This document shows positions 35,445 through 44,565 of a stretch of DNA of 64,000 nt, piece by piece. How positions within the stretch are numbered: the stretch's first letter is position 1; each line of letters begins with the position of its first letter. The translations under genes and the position numbers were made by a program. Where the stretch lies: the NCBI GenBank assembly GCA_963745765.1, contig CAVUYQ010000036.1, positions 62,001-126,000 of the forward strand. Direction: 5' to 3'. This DNA comes from Ww85 sp963745765 (lineage in GTDB: Bacteria > Desulfobacterota > Desulfobulbia > Desulfobulbales > Desulfocapsaceae). The notes under the pieces were generated by a model. It ran no database searches. It saw only the letters and a program-made list of their open reading frames with translations, and had not been told where the DNA came from.

Positions 35445-36760
35445 ATCTCTCTGACTATCTGAGCGTTGACTGACATGTCCGTCAGTGTTTGCAGGTCGAC
35501 CGTTACAATCCGGTTCATCTGACGATCATCTGCCTGCGCCTGGATAGCAATATAATTGTCGGTAAAACCTTTCAGACGACCATCGGCTACCCGCTCCATT
35601 TCCAGGAGTGCCAAACGTTTCGTGCCGAGATGGCGGCGGTAGAAGGTCATTTTTTTGTGCTGCCCGAGAGATCGCAAAAGCTCGACCCTTCTCTGTTTTT
35701 CCTGTCTGCCGACCTGATCGCTGAAGGTTGCGGCTTTGGTACCCGGGCGAATGGAGTAGGGGAAGACATGAAGATAGGAGCAGTTGATTCCTTCAAGCAC
35801 ATCTCTGGTATTATCGAATTGCTTAACCGTTTCACCGGGAAAGCCGACTAGCACATCGATACCGATGGCTGCGTCAGGCACCATCTTATTACAGCTGTCA
35901 ATGACCTGAACGAATTGAGCCTGGTTATAACGCCTGTTCATACGAGTCAGTATTTCGTCGTCTCCGCTTTGCAATGGGATATGAAGGTGTGGCATAAAGT
36001 TATCCAGTTCTTTCATAAGTGTCAATAATTTCACATTTATCTCAAGCGGTTCGATGGAAGATAAGCGAAACCTGACAGAAGGCAGGGCACGGCAGAGTCG
36101 ATTCAGCAGTTCACTGAGATCGACATCCTCATGCAGATCAGCACCGTACTGACCGACATGGATACCGGTGATAACAATCTCCAGGTGGCCGGCTGCAGCA
36201 TAGGCTTTTGCCTGGGAGATAACTTCGTTATACGGAAGACTGCGGCTTCGGCCGCGGGTAAAGGGGACAACACAATAACTGCAGAAGGAGTTACAGCCAT
36301 CCTGAACCCTCAGGAAGGCGCGGGTACGACTGCCGAAATGTTTTACCTTCAGTAGACCGATGTCACTGACCCCATTCATGTCACTATGCAGACAACCACC
36401 AATCCGGCCGGGATTATCAAGGATAGTTGAGACAAGCCCCTGTTTGAATTCATTGCCGATGATCAGGAGCCGATCGGGATCAATGTCGGTAAGACCTCTC
36501 AGCTCTTCTGCAGCAAGTTGGGCGTGACAGCCGGTTACGACGATTTCTGCACCCGGATTCAGGCGGGCAGCACGGCGTATCTCCCGACGTGACTGACCAC
36601 TTGCCTTATTGGTCACGGCGCAGGTGTTGATAACAATAATATCTGCCTCGGCGACATCCGCGGTCACCATGAGACCTCGGGCCTCTATTTCCGTTTTAAA
36701 GGCGGCGGACTCGAACTGGTTGACTTTACAGCCAAGAGTACTGAGGTAAGCTTTTTTCAT
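35441..36760 (-). CDS. mtaB: Threonylcarbamoyladenosine tRNA methylthiotransferase MtaB
   Basis: 439 residues, radical SAM methylthiotransferase that adds methylthio to t6A37 of tRNA. N-terminal UPF0004 domain with Cys at STLGCKVNQFE, INTCAVTNKA and VTGCHAQLA; radical SAM cluster CNSFCSYCVVPFTRGRSRS; C-terminal TRAM domain. The QxxxFE-like region LGCKVNQFESAAF and TNKASGQSRR favour MtaB over MiaB or RimO. It overlaps cinA by 4 bases and follows mnmA by 12 bases, so mnmA-mtaB-cinA-recA looks like one transcript with two tRNA-modifying enzymes at its head. Confidence 0.92.
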   Translation of the reverse strand: MKKAYLSTLGCKVNQFESAAFKTEIEARGLMVTADVAEADIIVINTCAVTNKASGQSRREIRRAARLNPGAEIVVTGCHAQLAAEELRGLTDIDPDRLLIIGNEFKQGLVSTILDNPGRIGGCLHSDMNGVSDIGLLKVKHFGSRTRAFLRVQDGCNSFCSYCVVPFTRGRSRSLPYNEVISQAKAYAAAGHLEIVITGIHVGQYGADLHEDVDLSELLNRLCRALPSVRFRLSSIEPLEINVKLLTLMKELDNFMPHLHIPLQSGDDEILTRMNRRYNQAQFVQVIDSCNKMVPDAAIGIDVLVGFPGETVKQFDNTRDVLEGINCSYLHVFPYSIRPGTKAATFSDQVGRQEKQRRVELLRSLGQHKKMTFYRRHLGTKRLALLEMERVADGRLKGFTDNYIAIQAQADDRQMNRIVTVDLQTLTDMSVNAQIVREI

Positions 36761-36772
36761 TGCCGTTCGTAA

Positions 36773-37825
36773 TTAATGTAATGGCGTTGATGAAACGATT
36801 TCACCGGATCCGATAACCCTATCGTCTTTATAGAGTACAACAAACTGTCCGGGGGCGACTGCCCGTTGAGGGTTAATGAAAAGCAGTTCGAAGAAATCGA
36901 TGCCAATACGATGAATGACAGCCTCGGTGCCGGGATGGGTGGACCGTGTCTTGACCTGAAAGCTCTCTCCCGCTTCGGGAATCCTTTCACACAGCCAGTT
37001 CGGCAGGCGGGCCGAAATGGTGCGCGAAAAAAGTTCGTCCTCTTTACCCACGATCAATCGATTGTTATCTGCGTCGATGGTGTGTACATACCAGGGTGAA
37101 TGGTGGGGCAGACCAAGCCCCCGCCTCTGTCCTATCGTATAGTGGTAAAACCCCTGGTGCCGGCCGATTATTTCACCAGCCGTGGTAACAATCGCTCCTT
37201 CTGCATTATCATCAGACATGTGTTTCTCAAGAAAAGTCGCCAGTCGGGCATTGGCGAAAAAACAGACGTCCTGGCTTTCCCGTCCCCTGAAATCGCAAAA
37301 ACCATGATTTTCGACCAGCTTATAGGTGTCATCCTTTTTCATAGAACCAAGAGGAAACATAACTCTTCGCAGTTGCTGCGGACGCAGTCTGGACAGGAAA
37401 TAGGACTGATCTTTCCGGGGATCGAGTCCTTTTTTCAATGCGATATCATGTTCACGATCTTCAATTCGGGCATAATGTCCGGTTGCGACATACTGGACCC
37501 CCGTGGCCATGATATAATCCATAAACAGCCCGAATTTGATTTCATGATTGCATACGGCACAGGGATTGGGGGTCCTGCCTGCAAAATAGCTTTTGGTGAA
37601 ATAGTCAAGGACGAGTCTTTTAAATTCTTTTTTCAGGTCAACAATATGAATCGTCATGCCGATTTCATCACCAAGCCGTTGAACCCGTTCCTTTTGTTTG
37701 TTGAAGGCCGGCAGGTCAAGGTCCATCAGAAAGCCGCTGACACTGTATTCCTGTTTCAGGATGAGGGCACAAGCGGTTGAGTCGACACCTCCGCTCATTG
37801 CTATGCCGATGGATGGCCGGGTCAT
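36773..37825 (-). CDS. mnmA: tRNA-specific 2-thiouridylase MnmA
   Basis: 350 residues from ATG 37825, which has AAGGA about 6 bases upstream. It installs the 2-thio group on wobble uridine of Lys, Glu and Gln tRNAs. PP-loop IGIAMSGGVDSTACALI; catalytic Cys pair in RTPNPCAVCNHEIKF and ESQDVCFF; substrate loop DPRKDQSYFLSRL; GQRRGLGLPHHSPWYV in the central domain. The length matches the family. First gene of the minus-strand cluster leading to recA; divergent from the U32 gene with ~120 bases between. Confidence 0.95.
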   Translation of the reverse strand: MTRPSIGIAMSGGVDSTACALILKQEYSVSGFLMDLDLPAFNKQKERVQRLGDEIGMTIHIVDLKKEFKRLVLDYFTKSYFAGRTPNPCAVCNHEIKFGLFMDYIMATGVQYVATGHYARIEDREHDIALKKGLDPRKDQSYFLSRLRPQQLRRVMFPLGSMKKDDTYKLVENHGFCDFRGRESQDVCFFANARLATFLEKHMSDDNAEGAIVTTAGEIIGRHQGFYHYTIGQRRGLGLPHHSPWYVHTIDADNNRLIVGKEDELFSRTISARLPNWLCERIPEAGESFQVKTRSTHPGTEAVIHRIGIDFFELLFINPQRAVAPGQFVVLYKDDRVIGSGEIVSSTPLH

Positions 37826-37943
37826 TGAATTCCTTGCGATTACCTTTATTGTTCTGTAAAAACACAGATCGTGTTGGTTTCGTTCACCTGTCATCCGTCA
37901 AAGAGACGAATGATTGAAATCAGAGCAATTAAGATAGTGCAGG

Positions 37944-39242
37944 ATGAAGGAAAAACAAACAAGGAAGTCAATGGTTCCGAAGATACCGGAACTGCTCGCT
38001 CCGGCAGGCAGTTTTGAAAAACTGGTAACAGCCATCCATTACGGTGCGGATGCGGTCTACCTCGGCGGGGTGAAGTACGGGCTCAGGGCCAGGGCCGGCA
38101 ACTTTGACGATGAGGGGCTGCAAAAGGCGGTACACTATGCCCATCAGCACGATGTTGCCGTCTATGTGACGGTTAATATTATTGCGCATAACGATGATTT
38201 CAGCGGTCTTGCCACGTACCTGTCGTTTCTTCAGGCTGCCGGTGTCGATGCCATCATTGTTTCCGATCCCGGAATCCTCGCGGTCGCAGGAGATACGGCA
38301 CCTGATCTGCCGGTACATCTGTCAACCCAGGCGAACGTAACGAACTCAACGGCCGCGCGCTTCTGGTTTAACCAGGGAGTAAGGAGATTGAACCTGGCGC
38401 GGGAGCTGTCACTGGTGGAGATTCGTTCGATCAAAGAGGAGGTCGGCGGAGAGATAGAGGTTTTTGTGCACGGGGCCCTCTGTATTTCCTACTCGGGTCG
38501 CTGCATGCTGTCGCACTACATGACCGGGCGTGACGCTAATCAGGGGAATTGCGCCCATCCCTGCCGTTACCGGTATGCACTGCTGGAGGAAAAACGGCCC
38601 GGGGAGTTTTTTCCGGTAGAAGAGGACGAGCGCGGCACCTATATATTCAATGCCAAGGATTTGTGTTTGCTTGAACGTCTTCCGGAACTGATAGCAGCAG
38701 GCGCCGATTCTCTGAAAATAGAAGGGCGGATGAAATCAATCTTTTATGTCGGCGGGGTTGTCCGCCTTTACCGCGCCTGCCTTGATTATCTGAAAACGCT
38801 TGCGCCTGCCGCCTGGGAGCATCCCGAGCAGATAACTATCCCTTCACATCTGCTCGATGAGATTGCCAAAACCGGAACAAGGGATATGTCACAGAATTTT
38901 TTTGATAGAAAACCGGGGGCTGCCGAAATGCTCTACCGGACGTCCCGGTTTGACCAGGCCTATGAACCGGTTGCGGTGATTCGAAAGATCGGTGATGGAA
39001 TATTTGTGGAGGCGAGGAATGTGCTGGAAACCGGTGATACCATAGAATATATGTTCCGTGGTGCGGAAATCCTGGAATTAGCTGTCCTGGCGATGAAAGA
39101 TGAGAGAGGAAACGTGGTGACGCGGGCAAATCCGGGTGACCACGTTTATCTCAGTTTTTCCGGGACAAACGCAGGGCTTGAGGAAAACGGCATGTTCAGG
39201 CGCAGAAGGGGGCACCGCGATAGCAGGACTTCCGCGCCTTAA
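37944..39242 (+). CDS. Peptidase U32 family protein, TrhP-like
   Basis: 432 residues. It opens PELLAPAGSFEKLVTAIHYGAD and contains the U32 signature EVFVHGALCISYSGRCMLS, then GNCAHPCRYRY, FNAKDLCLLERLPELI and ADSLKIEGRMKS. These Cys are thought to bind an Fe-S cluster. Long members of this type (YegQ/TrhP) act in prephenate-dependent hydroxylation of tRNA uridine 34 rather than as true peptidases, which would match its tRNA-modifying neighbours mnmA and mtaB on the opposite strand. Start codon could be ATG 37944 or the internal ATG 27 bases later. Confidence 0.88.
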   Translation: MKEKQTRKSMVPKIPELLAPAGSFEKLVTAIHYGADAVYLGGVKYGLRARAGNFDDEGLQKAVHYAHQHDVAVYVTVNIIAHNDDFSGLATYLSFLQAAGVDAIIVSDPGILAVAGDTAPDLPVHLSTQANVTNSTAARFWFNQGVRRLNLARELSLVEIRSIKEEVGGEIEVFVHGALCISYSGRCMLSHYMTGRDANQGNCAHPCRYRYALLEEKRPGEFFPVEEDERGTYIFNAKDLCLLERLPELIAAGADSLKIEGRMKSIFYVGGVVRLYRACLDYLKTLAPAAWEHPEQITIPSHLLDEIAKTGTRDMSQNFFDRKPGAAEMLYRTSRFDQAYEPVAVIRKIGDGIFVEARNVLETGDTIEYMFRGAEILELAVLAMKDERGNVVTRANPGDHVYLSFSGTNAGLEENGMFRRRRGHRDSRTSAP

Positions 39243-39269
39243 TAACAGTCGGATTTAGCCTGGCGTTCA

Positions 39270-39369
39270 CGAGTTGAAACGGCCTGCAAGCCAAGGAGAC
39301 TTGGGGAAGGCTATATAGATACTATGCTTTCCCCAAAAGCGACGCGGGATAGCAGGCCGTATTGACTCG
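39270..39369. ncRNA. Candidate structured RNA between convergent genes
   Basis: About 100 bases fold into a long hairpin. Outer stem: CGAGT (39270-39274) with ACTCG (39365-39369), and ACGGCCTGC (39279-39287) with GCAGGCCGT (39352-39360). Inner stem: TTGGGGAAGGC (39301-39311) with GCTTTCCCCAA (39326-39336), one G-U pair. A rival hairpin CCAAG-GAGA-CTTGG (39291-39304) with a GNRA-type loop would compete with the inner stem. The paired arms lie 28 bases past the U32 stop. No known RNA family was matched by eye; it might also be a complex terminator or a small mobile palindrome. Confidence 0.45.
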
Positions 39370-39511
39370 CCCGAAGGGTGGAAGTTCTGTCTTTTCATCA
39401 TTGATTCTAAAGGGTAAAAACGGTGTCATCGGCATAATTGCAAAAGTTCTGAGGAGCTGGTTAAGATTGTTCAAATATCAATGATTTTTACTGTTTTTCA
39501 TGAAAGTCAGG

Positions 39512-41026
39512 CTAGGGGAGTCGGCTGAGTATCTCCTTCTGCCAGAACGCCGGGCCGCTCTTGTGCACGGCTTCACCTTCACTGTCTACCGCCACGGTAA
39601 CCGGCATATCCTTAACCTCAAACTCATAGATTGCTTCCATGCCAAGGTCTTCAAAGGCCACAATCCGCGATTTTTTGATTGCCTTTGAAACCAGGTAAGC
39701 GGCGCCGCCGACAGCCATCAGGTAGACCGCCTTGTGTTTCTTAATAAGGGCAATGGTCTCATCACCCCGCTCGGCTTTTCCGATCATACCGATCAGGCCG
39801 GTTTTACCGAGCATCATCCCGGTATACTTGTCCATCCGGGTAGAGGTTGTTGGTCCGGCAGGACCGACGACCTCGTTCCCGACCGGATCGACCGGACCGA
39901 CGTAGTAGACAAAGCGGCCGGTGAAATCAACACCCGGAGGGAAGGGCTCGCCGCTGTCGAGCAGCTGCTGGATGCGTCTATGTGCGGCATCACGGCCGGT
40001 GAGAATTTTGCCATTGAGAAGGAGTGTTTCTCCCGATTTCCAGGAGGCTATTTCATCCCTGGTGATGCCGTCAATATTCACCCGTTTAACAGCACTGCCG
40101 GAATCAGCTGCAATTTCAGGCCACTGGTCGATGTCGGGCGGCTCGAACAGGGCTGGACCTGAACCGTCAAGGCAGAAGTGGGTGTGCCTGGTAGCGGCGC
40201 AATTAGGGATCATGGCGACTGGCAGGGACGCGGCGTGTGTCGGGAAATCGAGAATTTTAACATCGAAAACGGTCGTCAGACCACCCAACCCCTGGGCCCC
40301 GATGCCGAGATTGTTAACGGCCTCAAAGATCTCGATACGGAGTGCCTCCATTTCGTTGGCCGGACCACGCTCAATGATTTCATACATATCAAGCGGTGCC
40401 ATTAATGATTCCTTGGCCAGGCACATTGCCTTGTCAACGGTACCGCCGATGCCGATACCGAGCATACCGGGCGGACACCAGCCGGCTCCCATGGTGGGGA
40501 GGGTTTTTGTCACCCAGTCAACAATCGAATCGTTAGGATTGAGCATGGCCATTTTGCTCTTGTTCTCGGAGCCGCCGCCTTTTGCCGCAATCTGTATGTC
40601 TATTGTGTCGCCGGCAACGGTTTCGATGTGGACGACAGCCGGACCATTGGTATCAGTATTCTTTCGGGCGAAAGCCGGCGGTCCTACAATTGATTTGCGC
40701 AGGGGATTATCGGGATTGTTGTAGGCCTTCTCTACTCCTGTATTTATCATTTCTTCGATAGTCATATCCGAATCAAAGCGGCATTTCATCCCCATCTTCA
40801 CAAAGACCGTAACAATACCGGTATCCTGGCAGATTGGTCTCTTGCCGAGAGCGCACATCCTGGAATTGATAAGGAGCTGGCCGATGGCATCCTTTGCCGC
40901 CTTGTTCTCCTCTTTCTCGTAGGCGCGGGACATTGCCTGAACAAAGTCCGGCGGATGGTAGTAACTGATATATTGCAGGCTGTCGGCAATGGAGCCGATT
41001 AGATCTTCAGACTTGATAAGTGCCAC
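39512..41026 (-). CDS. fumA: Fumarate hydratase class I, iron-sulfur type
   Basis: 504 residues, a single-chain class I fumarase with alpha and beta parts fused. Cluster-ligating Cys candidates lie in RPICQDTGIV, MGAGWCPPGML and IPNCAATRHTHF. The C-terminal beta part has VYYVGPVDPVGNEVVGPAGP and GKTGLIGMIGKAERG. It interconverts fumarate and malate, in an oxygen-sensitive way, in the citric acid cycle or in fumarate respiration. The class II enzyme at 24015 gives a cluster-free alternative. Separated from the next minus-strand gene upstream by 49 bases. Confidence 0.93.
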   Translation of the reverse strand: MALIKSEDLIGSIADSLQYISYYHPPDFVQAMSRAYEKEENKAAKDAIGQLLINSRMCALGKRPICQDTGIVTVFVKMGMKCRFDSDMTIEEMINTGVEKAYNNPDNPLRKSIVGPPAFARKNTDTNGPAVVHIETVAGDTIDIQIAAKGGGSENKSKMAMLNPNDSIVDWVTKTLPTMGAGWCPPGMLGIGIGGTVDKAMCLAKESLMAPLDMYEIIERGPANEMEALRIEIFEAVNNLGIGAQGLGGLTTVFDVKILDFPTHAASLPVAMIPNCAATRHTHFCLDGSGPALFEPPDIDQWPEIAADSGSAVKRVNIDGITRDEIASWKSGETLLLNGKILTGRDAAHRRIQQLLDSGEPFPPGVDFTGRFVYYVGPVDPVGNEVVGPAGPTTSTRMDKYTGMMLGKTGLIGMIGKAERGDETIALIKKHKAVYLMAVGGAAYLVSKAIKKSRIVAFEDLGMEAIYEFEVKDMPVTVAVDSEGEAVHKSGPAFWQKEILSRLP

Positions 41027-41075
41027 GGCGGTACCTCATGCAGAAAAGGTTTCTAAGAAATGTTTCTGAAAATGT

Positions 41076-41876
41076 TCAGCGTATAATGGTCCCGTATTTA
41101 TGATATCCCGATGGTGCGGTGGTATTTGGCATCAACATGCCTCTTTTGCCGATAATCGTTCCGGGGTTAGTGACGGAATTGCAGCCTGTTTGTGTGTTGT
41201 CGCCCAGGATGGCACCGAACTTGCGCATGCCGGTATCAATTATCTTCGACTCGAACATGATACTGATGGTGCCTTGAATGAACTTGAGGTTCGCACATTT
41301 TGTTCCGGCTCCAAGATTGACATGGGCGCCCAAAATGGAATCGCCGAGATAGGCAAAGTGGCCGGCCTTGGCATCATCGAAAAAAATAGTATGCTTGATT
41401 TCCGTGGCATGGCCGGCGACACATCGATCACCAATAAGACAATAACCGCGCAGGTACGCACCCTGTCGCACTTCAGTGTTGTTACCAAGTATGGTTGGTT
41501 GTTTGATCGTGGCTCCTCCTTCGACAAGGCATCCTTGACCTATCGTGATTCTGCTGCCGACAAAGATGGCTCCTGCCATGATCAGGGTCGCGCCGGCAAG
41601 ATGAGTGGTGCCTTTTGATATGACGAGGCCGCCTTTGTTTGTGTCGCCCATCTCAATGATGCACGAATGGGCCGGGATAAGCCTGCCGTCATGCAGGATC
41701 AGCGGTTCCGCGACAGGGACTCCGTTGGCCAGGGAGGACGGAAGAGAGGCGGAATAATTGTATGAATCAATATATGACTTCAGATTCCTGAGTCCGGTCC
41801 AGACCGGTTCTCCGGAAGAAAAAACAGAAGCATGCCGAAAGGTATCGAGATTGAAAAAGGATTCCGCCGTAAGCAT
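41076..41876 (-). CDS. Left-handed beta-helix protein, GlmU-C/nucleotidyltransferase-like
   Basis: 266 residues. After an N-terminal helical part (WTGLRNLKSYIDSYNYSASL) there are repeated hexapeptides typical of a left-handed beta-helix (GTTHLAGATLIMAGAIFVGSR, ITIGQGCLVEGGATIKQPT, LGAHVNLGAGTKCANLKF, GTIIGKRGMLMPN). The NLGAGTKCANL and IGDRCVAGHATEIKHTIFF blocks match the acetyltransferase part of GlmU and UDP-GlcNAc diphosphorylase-like proteins. There is no pyrophosphorylase domain, so it would be an acyltransferase or sugar-phosphate-binding relative. Function unknown. Confidence 0.78.
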   Translation of the reverse strand: MLTAESFFNLDTFRHASVFSSGEPVWTGLRNLKSYIDSYNYSASLPSSLANGVPVAEPLILHDGRLIPAHSCIIEMGDTNKGGLVISKGTTHLAGATLIMAGAIFVGSRITIGQGCLVEGGATIKQPTILGNNTEVRQGAYLRGYCLIGDRCVAGHATEIKHTIFFDDAKAGHFAYLGDSILGAHVNLGAGTKCANLKFIQGTISIMFESKIIDTGMRKFGAILGDNTQTGCNSVTNPGTIIGKRGMLMPNTTAPSGYHKYGTIIR

Positions 41877-42160
41877 TTGAGTTTCCCCGTGTTGGTGTTT
41901 ACCTGAAAAGAACTTACTGTTTTAGTGGAAACACATCACTATTCTTGAAATAAATTAATAGTTCAAGAATTTTTACCGGTAAGGTGGCCGGAAGCCAGAA
42001 GTGTCTTGACTTCCAGAGGTGCAATGTTTAGGTTTTCCAGCGTTTTAATGGACAGAAAGATATTTACGGACAATGTATTGAGCTGAGTGGTTTTTTCTCT
42101 GACTTATATTGAAAATTAAAGAAGTAGGTAAGCTGCATCAGTGCAGCCGTGGAGGTGTGT

Positions 42161-44563
42161 GTGGAATTCAATGATTCACTCAGCATTGGCATGGAAGATT
42201 TGTCAAGAGACAATGATATGGAGATCCCGGAGGTTCTGCCGATGATGGCGGTCAGGGATGTCGTCATTTTCAATTATATGATTATCCCCTTGTTTGTCGG
42301 CCGCCCTGGCTCTGTCGAGGCCGTTAACGATGCGTTGAATTCGGACAAGCTGCTGATGCTTGTCACCCAGCGTGATGCCACAAAAGACAATCCAGTTCCG
42401 GACGATCTTTATTCCGTCGGCATGGTATGTATGATCATGCGCACGCTGAAGCTGCCTGACGGCAGGCTGAAGGTGCTGGTTCAGGCGATGTCCAAGGCCC
42501 GCATCGAAAAATATGTGCGAACTGAGCCTAATTATCAGGTATCCATAAAAGTTGTCGAGGATGAGGACGTATCAGAGATTTCGGTGGAAATGGAAGCCCT
42601 GATGAGGACCGTGCGCGAGCAGACAGAAAAAATCATGTCCCTGCGCGGTATACTCTCTGCCGATCTGATGATGATTATCAATAATATTGAGGACCCCGGC
42701 CGGCTGGCCGACCTGATCGGCTCGAATCTTCGTCTGAAAATTCCTGAATCCCAGTCCATCCTGGAGGAAGTTAATCCGGTGAAGCGCTTACGCCTGGTTA
42801 ACAGTCTTCTCAGCAAGGAGCTGGAAGTATCGACGGTTCAGGCGAAGATTCAGAATGACGCCAAAGAGGAGATGAGCAAGTCGCAGCGTGAGTACATCCT
42901 GCGGGAGCAATTGCACGCTTTGCAGAAGGAACTTGGCGACGCTGATGAACGAACCCAGGAAATCGATGAGCTTGAGCGCAAGCTGAAAAAAACCAAGATG
43001 GCGAAGCCGATCCGGAAAGAGACGCGCAAACAGATTCGTCGAATGGAGATGATGCACCCTGATTCCTCGGAGGCGACCATCATCAGGACCTATATCGACT
43101 GGATTCTCGATTTACCCTGGAAAAAGAGTACCAAGGATCAGCTCGATCTGAAAACCGCTAAACTGGTTCTCGATGAGGATCATTTCGGACTTGATCGGGT
43201 GAAGGAACGAATTCTTGAGTTTCTTGCCGTTCGCAAGCTCAATCAATCTACAAAAGGGCCGATTCTCTGTTTTGTCGGTCCTCCGGGAGTCGGCAAGACG
43301 TCACTTGGTCAGGCGATAGCCCGGGCCATGGGGCGCAAATTCCACCGTATGTCGCTCGGAGGAATGCGCGATGAGGCGGAAATCAGGGGGCATCGGCGTA
43401 CCTACATCGGCGCAATGCCGGGACGGATTATCCAGGGACTGAAGACGGTTAAGTCAAATAACCCGGTTTTCATGATGGATGAGATTGATAAAATTGGTTC
43501 CGATTATCGGGGTGATCCCTCCTCGGCTCTGCTTGAGGTTCTCGATCCCGAACAAAATTTCGAGTTCTCTGATCATTACATGAATCTGCCGTTTGACCTC
43601 TCCAAGGTCATGTTTATCACCACGGCCAACATTGCCGATACTATCCCGGGACCGTTGTATGACCGCATGGAGGTAATTTATCTGGCCGGTTATACCCTGG
43701 AGGAAAAACTTGTTATTGCCAACCGCTACCTGCTGCCGAGACAGGTTCGGGAGAACGGGCTGAAAAAACGCCAGCTCCGTATAGATGATGCCACCATTAC
43801 CCTGATCATCACGCATTACACCAGAGAAGCGGGGCTGAGAAACCTCGAACGCGAGATCGGTAAAATCTGTCGAAAGATTGCCCGGAAAATAGCCGAAGGC
43901 GGCAGCGGGCCATACACCGTATCAACGAGGAACCTCGACAGATATCTCGGGCCGCCGAAAACCATACCCGAGTCTGAAATGGAGAGCCTGGATCAGCCAG
44001 GACTCGTGACCGGTCTGGCCTGGACTGAATACGGCGGAGAGATCCTGCATATTGAGGTCAACCTGATGCCCGGTAAAGGAAAATTGATCCTGACCGGTCA
44101 ACTCGGCGAGGTAATGAAGGAATCCGCCCAGGCTGCACTTACCTACTGCCGGAGTCGTTCGAAAGAGTTGCCGGTAAAAGAGGACTTTTTCGAGACGACT
44201 GATATTCATATTCATGTTCCTGCCGGAGCTATCCCGAAAGACGGGCCCTCTGCCGGGATCACCATTGCGACGGCGTTGTATTCTGCAATAACCGGTAAAA
44301 AGGTTCGTAAAGACATTGCCATGACCGGTGAGGTAACCCTGCGCGGACGGGTATTGCCGATCGGCGGCCTGAAGGAAAAAGCCCTTGCCGCTCTACGGGT
44401 GAATCTTATCAACGTGATTATTCCTGAACAGAACAAGAAAGACCTGGTGGAAATTCCAGAAGATGTCCGTAAGCGTATGACCTTTTATCCGGTAAAGGAT
44501 ATGGATCAGGTGATATCCCTGGCCTTTGACAGAACGCAGAAATCGGGGCGAAGAAAAAAATAA
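42161..44563 (+). CDS. lon: ATP-dependent protease Lon
   Basis: About 800 residues from GTG 42161, chosen because GGAGG (42151-42155) sits 5 bases upstream; another GTG at 42149 overlaps that site. N-terminal LON domain (LPMMAVRDVVIFNYMIIPLFVGR), coiled-coil middle (EEMSKSQREYILREQLHALQ), AAA+ module with Walker A GPPGVGKTSLGQAIA and Walker B VFMMDEIDKIG, sensor GLRNLEREIG, then the Ser-Lys protease with DGPSAGIT and GGLKEKALAAL. Degrades damaged and regulatory proteins. It precedes mltG by 2 bases. Confidence 0.96.
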   Translation: MEFNDSLSIGMEDLSRDNDMEIPEVLPMMAVRDVVIFNYMIIPLFVGRPGSVEAVNDALNSDKLLMLVTQRDATKDNPVPDDLYSVGMVCMIMRTLKLPDGRLKVLVQAMSKARIEKYVRTEPNYQVSIKVVEDEDVSEISVEMEALMRTVREQTEKIMSLRGILSADLMMIINNIEDPGRLADLIGSNLRLKIPESQSILEEVNPVKRLRLVNSLLSKELEVSTVQAKIQNDAKEEMSKSQREYILREQLHALQKELGDADERTQEIDELERKLKKTKMAKPIRKETRKQIRRMEMMHPDSSEATIIRTYIDWILDLPWKKSTKDQLDLKTAKLVLDEDHFGLDRVKERILEFLAVRKLNQSTKGPILCFVGPPGVGKTSLGQAIARAMGRKFHRMSLGGMRDEAEIRGHRRTYIGAMPGRIIQGLKTVKSNNPVFMMDEIDKIGSDYRGDPSSALLEVLDPEQNFEFSDHYMNLPFDLSKVMFITTANIADTIPGPLYDRMEVIYLAGYTLEEKLVIANRYLLPRQVRENGLKKRQLRIDDATITLIITHYTREAGLRNLEREIGKICRKIARKIAEGGSGPYTVSTRNLDRYLGPPKTIPESEMESLDQPGLVTGLAWTEYGGEILHIEVNLMPGKGKLILTGQLGEVMKESAQAALTYCRSRSKELPVKEDFFETTDIHIHVPAGAIPKDGPSAGITIATALYSAITGKKVRKDIAMTGEVTLRGRVLPIGGLKEKALAALRVNLINVIIPEQNKKDLVEIPEDVRKRMTFYPVKDMDQVISLAFDRTQKSGRRKK

Positions 44564-44565
44564 AC

